From Rhizobium leguminosarum (lineage in GTDB: Bacteria > Pseudomonadota > Alphaproteobacteria > Rhizobiales > Rhizobiaceae): a stretch of DNA of 64,000 nt. Shown here in pieces: positions 34,618 through 42,759 of the stretch. Location of the stretch: NCBI RefSeq assembly GCF_002953715.1, contig NZ_CP025013.1, forward strand, positions 868,001 through 932,000, written 5' to 3'. The notes beneath the pieces are model-generated. The model had not been told where the DNA came from, made no database searches, and saw only the letters and a list, made by a program, of their open reading frames with translations. The position numbers and the translations under genes are program-made. Numbering within the stretch: position 1 is the first letter of the stretch; each line of letters begins with the position of its first letter.

Positions 34618-34908
34618 ATGGAAGAGAAGACCAATATAATCAAAGACCTCAGTATCGAGGAACGCGAGGAAATCCTCGTCGATATCGCTCGTACGCTGGA
34701 GGACACGGCGCGTGAGGCCTATGTCGAAGGCAATACGCACTTTGCCGCACTTTCCAACAACATGGCCGAAGCGATCCGCGTCAACGCCGATGAACTTGCC
34801 CGTGACGATCCGGAAAATGCCGAGCTCGTATTTCAGCAGGCGACGGCGATGATCTCGCAATTCGAGGCCGTGCACCCCTATCGAATGGTGAGTATGGCCG
34901 TTCATTGA
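34618..34908 (+). CDS. Small acidic hypothetical protein
   Basis: 96 residues from the ATG at 34618 (GGAG about 10 bases ahead). Highly acidic and helical, beginning MEEKTNIIKDLSIEEREEI; no membrane segment and no known motif. It is transcribed away from groES with the CIRCE element in between, so it could share heat regulation. First of four small rightward genes of stress-type character. Confidence 0.6.
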   Translation: MEEKTNIIKDLSIEEREEILVDIARTLEDTAREAYVEGNTHFAALSNNMAEAIRVNADELARDDPENAELVFQQATAMISQFEAVHPYRMVSMAVH

Positions 34909-35015
34909 TTGCCGAACGGGCGGTGCGGCTCGGTCGCCGCTCAAATCAATCTCCACCCATGCGGAACTCTCACTGCTTGCAAAGGTTATTGGATCACAAC
35001 ATCGAGAGGTGATCC

Positions 35016-35372
35016 ATGATGACTTCCAGATCCAACGTGCCGCCCGAGAGCGGGACAGATGACGCCCGTTCCGCCGATACGGAGCGAGCCGAGGCTCATC
35101 GCAAGAGAGCATTGGAAAATGCCCGGCGCAACGCCAGCTCGGCATCAGATCGCGATAGCGGCACTGAAACTCCAAGCCTGAAGCTTGCAAAAGAATATCT
35201 CAGCCTCGGCGGCCACCGCCGGTCCATGATCGACGACAACATCACCGATGTTCGCCAATGGGATGAGGATCCACCGGAGGCCGAGCGGTTCTGGAAGGAA
35301 CGGGCGGAGACGCTTTCGAAGGACCAGCGCAAACAGGTGGAGGATTTTCTTCCAACCATCAACACGCCGTGA
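35016..35372 (+). CDS. Hypothetical hydrophilic protein
   Basis: 118 residues, very polar, with a low-complexity N-terminal half (Asp, Arg, Ala, Ser) that is probably disordered and a helical C-terminal half (AERFWKERAETLSKDQRKQV). AGGTGA precedes the ATG. No recognised domain. It sits between the acidic hypothetical gene and the DUF2934 gene, in a cluster of small proteins often seen on rhizobial plasmids. Confidence 0.55.
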   Translation: MMTSRSNVPPESGTDDARSADTERAEAHRKRALENARRNASSASDRDSGTETPSLKLAKEYLSLGGHRRSMIDDNITDVRQWDEDPPEAERFWKERAETLSKDQRKQVEDFLPTINTP

Positions 35373-35418
35373 AAGCGGCTGGGCCCGTTCTTCGGATGAA
35401 ATGCCCTTGGAGGCGATC

Positions 35419-35739
35419 ATGGCTATAGACAAGCACGAGCAGATCCGTCGCCGTGCCTATGAAATCTGGGAGGCCGAGGGCCGCCCGGATGGCGCCGACC
35501 AGCGCCATTGGCTGCAAGCCTGCGACGAACTGGCCGGCGAGGATGAGCATGAGACGCTGCAGAACCTGCTCGATGAAGACGACAGGGATGATGCGGCGCT
35601 GCTTCAAGGCGCCGGTGAGAGCGGCGATCTCGATCGGCGACGGGCGAGGCCTCGCCAGGCCGCCGCGGTCCGTGACATCGACATGACGACGGGCGAAAAG
35701 CCTTCCCGACGGAAGATCAGGAAGACCGAGGGACCGTGA
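35419..35739 (+). CDS. DUF2934 domain protein
   Basis: 106 residues from the ATG at 35419, which follows TTGGAGG. The core HEQIRRRAYEIWEAEGRPDG is the DUF2934 signature, a short helical motif of unknown role common in rhizobia and other alphaproteobacteria. The rest is charged, with an Arg-rich tail. Its stop overlaps the start of the HD-domain gene, so the two are coupled. Confidence 0.75.
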   Translation: MAIDKHEQIRRRAYEIWEAEGRPDGADQRHWLQACDELAGEDEHETLQNLLDEDDRDDAALLQGAGESGDLDRRRARPRQAAAVRDIDMTTGEKPSRRKIRKTEGP

Positions 35740-36164
35740 TCGCTATGCAGCATCTCGACCATGCCATCCAGATCGCTCTTACGGCCCATGAAGGTAAGAC
35801 GGACAAAACCGGCCGGCCGTTCTTCGAGCACTGCCAGCGGGTAGCCCTTCTGGTTTCCGGTGACGAGACGCGAACGGTCGCTTACCTTCATGACGTCGTC
35901 GAAAAGGGAAGCGGCTGGACGCTCGACAGGCTGAGGGAAGAAGGCTTTCCGCCGGCGATCATCTCCGCGGTGAATGCGCTGACACGGCGGCCGGACGAGC
36001 CGGATGACGACTTCGTCAGACGTGCGGCATCAAACCCGCTGGCCTTGCCCGTCAAGCGGGCCGATCTCGAAGATAATCTCCGTCAGGCCGAACAAGCCGG
36101 CAAGAAAACGGAAAGATACCAGCGCGGCCTGGATCTACTGCGCGACATCAGGAACGGACAATAG
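35736..36164 (+). CDS. HD-domain hydrolase (RelA/SpoT HD-like)
   Basis: 142 residues from GTG 35736 (or ATG 35745). The metal-site pattern appears as GRPFFEHCQRVA and AYLHDVVEKGSGW, matching the HD domain of RelA/SpoT-type and MESH1-like proteins that cleave the 3' phosphates of (p)ppGpp. There is no synthetase domain. A small alarmone hydrolase is possible; other nucleotide substrates are not excluded. It follows the DUF2934 gene with overlap and ends before a strong terminator. Confidence 0.72.
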   Translation: MIAMQHLDHAIQIALTAHEGKTDKTGRPFFEHCQRVALLVSGDETRTVAYLHDVVEKGSGWTLDRLREEGFPPAIISAVNALTRRPDEPDDDFVRRAASNPLALPVKRADLEDNLRQAEQAGKKTERYQRGLDLLRDIRNGQ

Positions 36165-36229
36165 GAACTCGGACAAATTTGTGCAGTCGTTCCGCCAAGA
36201 TCGGCAATCGGTCGAGAACGGCCGTATCT

Positions 36230-36258
36230 GGCTTCCGCTGCGCCGCGGAAGCCCTTTT
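36230..36258 (+). terminator. Rho-independent terminator
   Basis: GGCTTCCGC (36230-36238), 6-nt loop, GCGGAAGCC (36245-36253), then CTTTT. A 9-bp perfect stem with a short T-run, 66 bp after the HD-domain gene on the same strand and just before the convergent small gene. Confidence 0.8.
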
Positions 36259-36266
36259 GGCCTATT

Positions 36267-36536
36267 TCACGCTTTGTTGGTAAACCATACCGTCGGGGCG
36301 CCGAGCACGCCTCCCGTGCGCATCGCCGTCTTCAGTTCGTCCAGCTTGCTGAACGTCTGAGCCGCTTCAAGCGTGGCAAACTCGTGCGTGACGGTAATGT
36401 CGTTCGGATTGTCGACGGCTCGATAAACGGCTTGTGCCGTCACTCCATTGGCCTTCTGCACCGGCGAAAACGCATCATATATCTTGCGCCAGGCGGCGTA
36501 ATCGGAGACCTCGTGCCTTACGAATAACGTCGTCAT
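36267..36536 (-). CDS. Small dimeric alpha/beta-barrel-like protein
   Basis: 89 residues. The start MTTLFVRHEVSDYAAWRKIYD followed by VTHEFATLEAAQTF is the pattern of ferredoxin-like dimeric alpha/beta barrel proteins (ABM/antibiotic-biosynthesis-monooxygenase superfold). Function unknown. It is followed in the opposite direction by a terminator and lies 44 bp downstream of a similar small gene, with which it may be co-expressed; the two look like divergent relatives. Confidence 0.65.
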   Translation of the reverse strand: MTTLFVRHEVSDYAAWRKIYDAFSPVQKANGVTAQAVYRAVDNPNDITVTHEFATLEAAQTFSKLDELKTAMRTGGVLGAPTVWFTNKA

Positions 36537-36580
36537 ATCATCCTCCCGCGTTGCATTTCCGAGTCTTGTGGAGATCTGTC

Positions 36581-36844
36581 TTACGATTGAACAAGGAACA
36601 CCATGGTTTCGGGCAAGACGCCGTCACTCGCCATCGCATCAGCCGCGGCCTTGGTCTGCATGAAGGCCGTCAACTTTTCCATATCAGCAACGTCCATGAC
36701 CAAGCCAACGCGACTAGACGTTTGAGGGTCTGTAAACGTGCGAATGTTCGTGACGCCAATCGGTTCCAATACCTGCTTGCGGATGGGTGAAGCGAGCCAG
36801 TGCTTCGTGTCTTTGACATTGTGATGGACCATTATGGTAGGCAT
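36581..36844 (-). CDS. Small dimeric alpha/beta-barrel-like protein
   Basis: 87 residues. MPTIMVHHNVKDTKHWLAS and VGLVMDVADMEKLTAFM give the same strand-helix pattern as the gene downstream, including a tryptophan after the first strand. No catalytic residues can be named. It starts the pair, with an AT-rich 250-bp region upstream that separates it from the HIT gene. Confidence 0.62.
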   Translation of the reverse strand: MPTIMVHHNVKDTKHWLASPIRKQVLEPIGVTNIRTFTDPQTSSRVGLVMDVADMEKLTAFMQTKAAADAMASDGVLPETMVFLVQS

Positions 36845-37093
36845 TGCATCCTCCTCTGGCCTTGAAAAATGAAGGGCCAGTACATCACTACGCTTTGCTC
36901 GACTTTAGTTCAACAATATTACGATGAGGGGATGCTTTGCTATTTATGATGAATATATAAATGTAATTATTTGGAGTAATCCGAAAATATTACGGTTGGC
37001 CACCGGTTTTGGAGCGTGTTATTTTTCCGGCAATGGCTTTTGCGATAGGTCCGGCGTCCGCGACCGCTGCGCGTGAGACGACGGAGGTTCAGG
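36845..37093. promoter_or_regulatory. AT-rich divergent intergenic region
   Basis: About 250 bp between divergent genes, much richer in A and T than its surroundings from 36900 to 37010. It contains AATATTACG twice in direct orientation (36915-36923 and 36986-36994), 71 bp apart. This could be a promoter or protein-binding region; no defined promoter is assigned. Confidence 0.35.
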
Positions 37094-37600
37094 ATGAACG
37101 AACGCCAACCATTTGATCTCAAGGCCTATGTGCACGACATCGTAACAAGGCCATGCTTTATCTGCGGCTTGGTCAGGAACGACCCCGACTTCTTTCATCA
37201 TCGCGTTTTTGAAGACGACGAGACGATCATCTTCCTGAGCAAATATCCCACGCTGCCCGGCTATTGCCTTGTCTGTCCGAGGGAGCACCTCGAGGATCTG
37301 GCGGGAGACATGTCGACCGATGAATATCTTCGACTACAGGAGAAGGTGCATATTCTGTCTCGCGCGCTAAAAAGTGTGTTCGACGCCGAGCGAATTTATG
37401 TGCTTTCGCTCGGCAGCCAGCAAGCCAATAGCCACCTGCATTTTCATGTCGTTCCCTTGCCCCCAGGTGTGCCTCCAGAAGAGCAGCAATACCACGCGCT
37501 GATGGCGGAGTACGGGGTTCTGCAGATACCTGACGATCAAATGGCACAGCTGGCGCAGCGCATTGCCGAAGCGTACCGTTCTGAGCTGACCGCACGATAA
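37094..37600 (+). CDS. HIT-family hydrolase
   Basis: 168 residues from the ATG at 37094, with GGAGG ten bases ahead. The histidine triad appears as NSHLHFHVVPLPPG near residue 118. CFICG close to the N-terminus and the YCLVCPREH strand fit HIT proteins, which hydrolyse or transfer nucleoside phosphates. Cytoplasmic. The exact substrate, for example a dinucleoside polyphosphate or adenosine phosphoramidate, is unknown. It converges on the DUF2264 gene. Confidence 0.82.
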   Translation: MNERQPFDLKAYVHDIVTRPCFICGLVRNDPDFFHHRVFEDDETIIFLSKYPTLPGYCLVCPREHLEDLAGDMSTDEYLRLQEKVHILSRALKSVFDAERIYVLSLGSQQANSHLHFHVVPLPPGVPPEEQQYHALMAEYGVLQIPDDQMAQLAQRIAEAYRSELTAR

Positions 37601-37646
37601 TCAACCGTCTGGCCCGCGGTCGAAACCCGGAAGGCAGGGCTCCAAG

Positions 37647-39515
37647 CTACGTCCCGAGGGCGAATGCCGGCACTCTTACGCCTTTCTCGCGAAAGAGCCG
37701 CTCCACTTCGTCGAGGTGGGGTTTGGCGGGCGGGTTATCGAGCGCTTTTGCCCAATTCTCGCGACTGGGCAGGGCCATTGCCGCAGTTGCGAGCACGGTG
37801 GTTCCGGGGCCGATTTCGCCGCGCAGCTGCGGCAGCAGGGTCTTGGCATGGATGAGGTTGGTGTTTGGTATCGGGCTCATCGCATGACCGGCCCTTCGAT
37901 TGGGCGATAGATCGACGATGGCGCTGACGTCGGTCTGGCCGTACCAGACGGCCCGGCCATCGCTTACATCGGAGCGGTCGGCATTGAAATCCGCGCGCTC
38001 GATCGCAAAGCCGCCCTCGATGGTGCTGAGGGCACGCGGCGCGGCGATGCGGTGCATGCGGATGTGCCACGGATTTGCAGGAAGCAGCCAGGTTTCGATC
38101 GTGACGTCGCTCCAGGGGCGCCAACGCGAATAGAGCAGGTCGCCTGTTATCAGCGCCTCTTCGAGGGTTTCGCGCATGCGGAAATGGACGCCGTCGTCGG
38201 AGAGGCCGAGCATGCCGTCGAAACTTGCGGCGAAGAAATTCCGGTCGTCGGCTTCGATGTTGAAGGCGTAGCGCGTGGAATAGACGAATTTCGAATATTT
38301 CTCGTTTGCGCCGAGCATCTTGTCGTGTTGCTGCCCCGAGGAGAGCACGACCACGTTTCCCGGCGTGTGCATGGCGACCATTCCCGCCGGCTTCAACACA
38401 ACCGGCTCGGGAAATTTCGGCTGCGGCGCCTCCTCGGCGGTCCAGAACGGATGATCCCCCGCAAGGGCGAGCGGCAGGAAGAATTTCAGCGCCCAATAGG
38501 GCGACCCGGGAGAGTTGTAGCTCTCGCTCATGAAGAGGTTCGGATAGCCGTAGCCGACGGAGAGAACGCCGTCTCGATCGGCAATCGGCATCGTCGACCA
38601 CCAGCGGATATGGCGCATATAATAGCCCTTGATCTCGGCCCAGGGCAGCGCTTCGACGCCGGCAAAGGCAAGGGCGCCCCAAAAGCCTCCCGCCGCAAAG
38701 CGGTAGGTCTGGCTGCGGCCGAAGGCAAGTGCCGCGCCATCGGGGCCGAACCAGTGGCGGATATCCCCGGCGAATGTCCGCGCGCGACCCCGGAAGCGGT
38801 CCTTGCGCGCCTCGTCGCCCTTGGCCAGCACCGCATAGATCAGGCCGTAGAAATGCATGGCGAAGGGAATGTAATGATCGACCCGCCGGACCGGTCCGTC
38901 GCGATACCAGCCTTCCCCGAGGTCAAAAGCCTCCAACTCGTCGAGATAGGCGAGGGTTTTCCGGTGATCGAACGCCGCGCTTACGCGTTCCAGCCCGAGA
39001 TCGATGAGCACACGGAAAAATTTCCAGTTGTTGTCGATGAATTCCAGCTCGCGCGCTCTGAGAAGATAGGCAGCGACCGTCTTCTTCTCGCTGTCGTCAA
39101 GCGGTTCCCAGATGTGCTCGGGGACAAGCGCCAAGGCGAAGCCGACAGCGGCGAGCTCGACCAGCCGCTGATTGCGGTCGGCAAGATCGCCCCAATATTC
39201 GGGATGAGCAGGATTGGTGCCGTTCGCCAGCCCGCGCCGATAGAGATCCCAATGCGGGAACGCGCCGCCGCCCGCAGCGAGGGGAACAATTCCCCAGAGC
39301 GGCCGCGCAAATCCTTCCAGATCCGCCGCCGCCCGGTCGAAGATCGCGCCGGCTGCACCGAGGCGCACACGGGCGCCGCCTTCGGAAAAATGCGGTAGCA
39401 GCGGCTCGAACAGATCGGTAACGGCCTTGGCGAGGTCGTCGCGTGTCTTGAGGGGATTGCCGAAAAGCGGATTGGCCCGGGCGGGATCATATATCATTGT
39501 CAGCTCGAAATTCAT
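37647..39515 (-). CDS. DUF2264 domain protein, probable polysaccharide-processing enzyme
   Basis: 622 residues, soluble, with no signal peptide. The N-terminal 350 residues (GFARPLWGIVPLAAGGG near residue 70, then YWGDLADRNQRLVELAAVGFAL) match DUF2264, an alpha-barrel type domain found beside pectin and uronate genes; the C-terminal half looks beta-rich. No catalytic residues are established. It is the last gene of the leftward polysaccharide operon, beyond a strong hairpin that follows the binding-protein gene, so its level is probably lower. Likely a cytoplasmic glycoside-active enzyme (inference). Start could also be the ATG at 39497. Confidence 0.8.
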   Translation of the reverse strand: MNFELTMIYDPARANPLFGNPLKTRDDLAKAVTDLFEPLLPHFSEGGARVRLGAAGAIFDRAAADLEGFARPLWGIVPLAAGGGAFPHWDLYRRGLANGTNPAHPEYWGDLADRNQRLVELAAVGFALALVPEHIWEPLDDSEKKTVAAYLLRARELEFIDNNWKFFRVLIDLGLERVSAAFDHRKTLAYLDELEAFDLGEGWYRDGPVRRVDHYIPFAMHFYGLIYAVLAKGDEARKDRFRGRARTFAGDIRHWFGPDGAALAFGRSQTYRFAAGGFWGALAFAGVEALPWAEIKGYYMRHIRWWSTMPIADRDGVLSVGYGYPNLFMSESYNSPGSPYWALKFFLPLALAGDHPFWTAEEAPQPKFPEPVVLKPAGMVAMHTPGNVVVLSSGQQHDKMLGANEKYSKFVYSTRYAFNIEADDRNFFAASFDGMLGLSDDGVHFRMRETLEEALITGDLLYSRWRPWSDVTIETWLLPANPWHIRMHRIAAPRALSTIEGGFAIERADFNADRSDVSDGRAVWYGQTDVSAIVDLSPNRRAGHAMSPIPNTNLIHAKTLLPQLRGEIGPGTTVLATAAMALPSRENWAKALDNPPAKPHLDEVERLFREKGVRVPAFALGT

Positions 39516-39527
39516 GAAAAACAGGAT

Positions 39528-39556
39528 CGGCCGCGGGCAGATATTGCCCGCGGCCG
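39528..39556 (-). terminator. Hairpin after the binding-protein gene (attenuator)
   Basis: CGGCCGCGGGCA (39528-39539) and TGCCCGCGGCCG (39545-39556): a perfect 12-bp stem with a 5-nt loop, 17 bases after the binding-protein stop in the direction of transcription. A T-run (GTTTTTC on the minus strand) follows five bases on, right at the DUF2264 start. It probably lowers read-through into DUF2264 and stabilises the binding-protein mRNA. Confidence 0.7.
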
Positions 39557-39573
39557 TCGATATTTCTTGACGC

Positions 39574-40848
39574 TTACTTGATGGCCTTCACGCCTTCGGT
39601 CATTTCCTTCAACCCGTCGTCGACGGAGGTGTTGTCGGTCATGATCGCGTCATGCACACGGTTGAGCACGACCTCGATCTTGGCGGCGTTCGGGTTGACC
39701 GCCATCTCAAGGTAGGTTTTCAACGGCTTCAGCGCTTCCTTGCTGGCCGCATCCTCAGGAAAGCCGGGCGTTCCCGCGATCTTGGCGCTGACGTCATCCG
39801 TCTTGAGCGCAGGGAAGGTGCCCGTCGACGCGATGACATCCGCACCCTCAGGACCGGTGACGAATTTGATGAAATCGAGAGCGGCATCCTTGTGGTCGGA
39901 ATTGGCGTTGACCGCCAGGCCGGAAATCTGCGCGGCCGTCGTGCCGGCCGCGACCCCGTCGGGATGCGGGAACTTCACGATGCCCCAGTTCTTGCTCTTC
40001 GATTCACCCGATTTCACCTTGGTGATCTGGGTGCCGACGAACCAGGTTCCCATCGGCAGCATGCCGATCGTGCCGTTGAAGAAGAGCGCCGAATAATGCG
40101 TGTTTGACGTCTTCAGGAAGGCGTAGGAAGGAATCGCGCCATCCTTCTGCAGGGTGAGCGCCCTCTCGTACCACGGCTTGAGGAACTCGTAGTCGCCGTC
40201 GACCAGCGTGTGTTTTCCGTCGAGGACGCCGGGCAGCTGAACGGTCGACCGCCAGGTATGCAGGAGCGCGCCGTATGTCTTGTTGGTGCCCATGCCGCCC
40301 GTAAGTTTCTCGGCAGTCGCGTCGAATTGCGCCCAGGTCATGTCATTGGTGGGGTAGGGGACGCCTGCTTTGTCGAATATGTCCTTGTTGTAATAGACGA
40401 TCCAGAAGTCGGAGCGGAACGGCAGCGAATAGACCTTGCCGTCGATGCTCAGTTCCTCGATCAGGCCGCCATAGGGAGCCGGGTCGATCTTCTGATCCTT
40501 CACGAAGCTGCTGAGATCGGCGATGTTGCCGGCGCGCACCAGATTGGTGTAGCCCGGCACGTCCTTGATGGTGACGATGTCGATATCCTTGGAGCCGCCG
40601 GTCAGCTGGGTCGAGATCATCTGCTGATAGTCCTGCGATCCGAGGTCCATCGGCTCGAACTTCACGTTGGGGTGTTTGGCCTGATAGGCCGCGATCAGCG
40701 GCTTGTAATAGGCGGTCTTGTCCCAATCCCACAAAGCCCATTTGAGCGTCACGGCGTCCTGAGCAAGCGCTGCGCCGGCCGTCGTCGCGGCCAAGGTGAA
40801 ACCTGCCAAGGCAAGTTTCATCGTCCCCCCGAATTTATCCCAATACAT
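39574..40848 (-). CDS. Carbohydrate ABC transporter substrate-binding protein
   Basis: 424 residues from the ATG at 40848 (AGGAG about 8 bases ahead); an ATG at 40821 would start directly at the signal peptide. A Sec signal (LALAGFTLAATTAGAALAQ) is followed by a family-1 binding fold (TLKWALWDWDKTAYYKPLIA). It captures an oligosaccharide in the periplasm for the permeases encoded upstream. Given the GH88 hydrolase and heparinase-family lyase, an uronate-containing oligosaccharide is the likely ligand (inference). Confidence 0.88.
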   Translation of the reverse strand: MYWDKFGGTMKLALAGFTLAATTAGAALAQDAVTLKWALWDWDKTAYYKPLIAAYQAKHPNVKFEPMDLGSQDYQQMISTQLTGGSKDIDIVTIKDVPGYTNLVRAGNIADLSSFVKDQKIDPAPYGGLIEELSIDGKVYSLPFRSDFWIVYYNKDIFDKAGVPYPTNDMTWAQFDATAEKLTGGMGTNKTYGALLHTWRSTVQLPGVLDGKHTLVDGDYEFLKPWYERALTLQKDGAIPSYAFLKTSNTHYSALFFNGTIGMLPMGTWFVGTQITKVKSGESKSKNWGIVKFPHPDGVAAGTTAAQISGLAVNANSDHKDAALDFIKFVTGPEGADVIASTGTFPALKTDDVSAKIAGTPGFPEDAASKEALKPLKTYLEMAVNPNAAKIEVVLNRVHDAIMTDNTSVDDGLKEMTEGVKAIK

Positions 40849-40888
40849 TCCCGTTCTCCTTCCCTGGATCATCTCTGGATCAGCTGTT

Positions 40889-41614
40889 TTATGAAGCGTC
40901 TCGTGCATGCGGTTCGCGGTGCGGCTGCGTTGCGTTTGGCAGGTCTAGAACCATCACCGCCGCCCGATGGACGCCGAATGCGACGGCGAACATTCCGAGT
41001 GAAAAATTGAAGGTTGCCGGCATGAACACCGAAACCGGATAGAAGAGGATATGCGCCAGCCAGAGGCTGGCGGCGAAGGCGAGCGCGGCAAGCGCCGGGA
41101 GCGGACGGATGACCGAGGCGAGCGCGGCGAGGCGCAGCAGCCTCAGAGCCGGCAGATCGCGCATCACCATCAGAATGAAGAGATGGCAGGCGAGAACTGC
41201 GATGAAAGCGGTGGCAACGAGGGCGATCGTCAGCGGTGCGCTGAGCAACAGGTTGTCGCGTGCGCCTGCGGCATAGGTGACGATCGCATAGAGGCCGATT
41301 GCCAGCGAGCCGCTCAACGCCAGGCCCCAGGCGGTGGCGCGCCAGAAGTAGCGCAGAAAGGCTTCCGTGAAGTCCCGCAACAGATAGGTGTTGCGATCTT
41401 CCACCAAGGCCACCGAGACCCGGGCCATGGCGGCGAGCGCTGCCGGCAGGGTCACGACGAAGAGGCCAGCCAGGATGAAGAGGATGTTCAGCTTGATCAT
41501 CTCCCACCATTCGCGGACGAGGATCTCGGCGAACAGGGCAAGGCCGGTCCTCTTCGGCGCATCCTTCGGAATGCCCGGCCCCTCCCTCGTCCACATGTCC
41601 CGCAACCACTGCAT
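40889..41614 (-). CDS. YesL family (DUF624) membrane protein
   Basis: 241 residues with about five membrane spans (for example LNILFILAGLFVVTLPAALAA and ALVATAFIAVLACHLFILMV). YesL-type proteins accompany carbohydrate ABC importers of the rhamnogalacturonan kind in Bacillus; they may help assembly or regulation of the transporter, but the role is not established. Its place between the ATPase and binding-protein genes of this operon fits that association. The ribosome-binding area is normal. Confidence 0.8.
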   Translation of the reverse strand: MQWLRDMWTREGPGIPKDAPKRTGLALFAEILVREWWEMIKLNILFILAGLFVVTLPAALAAMARVSVALVEDRNTYLLRDFTEAFLRYFWRATAWGLALSGSLAIGLYAIVTYAAGARDNLLLSAPLTIALVATAFIAVLACHLFILMVMRDLPALRLLRLAALASVIRPLPALAALAFAASLWLAHILFYPVSVFMPATFNFSLGMFAVAFGVHRAAVMVLDLPNATQPHREPHARDAS

Positions 41615-41634
41615 AGCCGTCTCCCGCAGGCGTC

Positions 41635-42744
41635 TCAGTATAAAATCGAGCGTTCCGTTTCCTTGTCGAACAGCTGCGCATTGGTCATATCGGCTACCAG
41701 CGTCGCCTCCTCGCCGATATCGGGCCGGTAGCGCGGCGAGACGCGGGCGATCAGATTGCGACCGCCTGCCACCATGTTCAGGTGCACTTCCGAGCCCATG
41801 GGCTCGGCAAGCTCCACGACCGCCTTGAGCGGCGCCAGGTTCTCCGGCGCGATGTCGGCCGGCGGCAGCTCGTGGAAATTCTCCGGACGGATGCCGAGCA
41901 CCAGTTCGCGGCCCTCGTAGGGCGCGATCCTGCTCTTGTCGAAATGGGCAGGCAGCGGCAGTTCCCGGCCGTCGAAGACGGCGACGTAGCCGTCGCCCCG
42001 GCGCAGAATGGTCGAGGGCAGCATGTTCATCTGCGGCGCGCCGATGAAGCCGGCGACGAACATATTGACGGGACGGTCATAGAGGTTCTGTGGCGTATCC
42101 ACCTGCTGGATATGCCCGTCCTTCATGACGACGATCCGGTCCGCCATGGTCATCGCCTCCACCTGGTCGTGAGTGACGTAGATGAAGGTGGCGTTGAGGC
42201 GCTTGTGCAGCTTGGTGATTTCCGAGCGCATCGTGCCGCGCAGCTTGGCATCGAGATTGGAAAGCGGCTCGTCAAGAAGGAAGACGGCCGGATTGCGCAC
42301 CATGGCGCGGCCGAGCGCGACGCGCTGGCGCTGCCCGCCCGAAAGCGCCTTCGGCTTGCGGTTCAGGAGATGAGAGATGTCGAGGATCCTGGCGGCGTCC
42401 TGCACCTGGGCATCGATGAAGTCGCGCGACACCTTCCTGAGCTGCAGGCCGAAAGCCATGTTCTTATAGACGGTCATATGCGGATAGAGCGCATAATTCT
42501 GAAAGACCATGGCGATATCCCGATCCTTGGAGGGAACGTCGTTCATGACGTCGCCGCCGATCTTGAGCTCTCCTCCCGATATTTCCTCGAGGCCGGCGAT
42601 CATCCGCAGCGTCGTCGATTTGCCGCAGCCCGACGGGCCAACCAGAATGATGAATTCCTTGTCTGCGATCTCAAGGTCGATGTCGTGGACGACGGTGAGC
42701 GCACCATAGCTCTTGTTCAGCTCTTTAAGCGAAATGCTGGCCAT
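41635..42744 (-). CDS. ugpC: Sugar ABC transporter ATP-binding protein (UgpC/MsmK type)
   Basis: 369 residues. Walker A GPSGCGKST, signature LSGGQRQRVALGRAM, Walker B VFLLDEPLSNLDAKLR and switch VTHDQVEAMTMADRI make a complete ATPase, followed by the C-terminal TOBE regulatory domain typical of MalK/UgpC/MsmK. It powers the carbohydrate importer of this operon. MsmK-type ATPases often serve several importers; the fucosidase transporter near 60 kb has no ATPase of its own and could use this one. The symbol gives the family only. Confidence 0.9.
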   Translation of the reverse strand: MASISLKELNKSYGALTVVHDIDLEIADKEFIILVGPSGCGKSTTLRMIAGLEEISGGELKIGGDVMNDVPSKDRDIAMVFQNYALYPHMTVYKNMAFGLQLRKVSRDFIDAQVQDAARILDISHLLNRKPKALSGGQRQRVALGRAMVRNPAVFLLDEPLSNLDAKLRGTMRSEITKLHKRLNATFIYVTHDQVEAMTMADRIVVMKDGHIQQVDTPQNLYDRPVNMFVAGFIGAPQMNMLPSTILRRGDGYVAVFDGRELPLPAHFDKSRIAPYEGRELVLGIRPENFHELPPADIAPENLAPLKAVVELAEPMGSEVHLNMVAGGRNLIARVSPRYRPDIGEEATLVADMTNAQLFDKETERSILY

Positions 42745-42759
42745 CGGGTTCTCCTGAAT

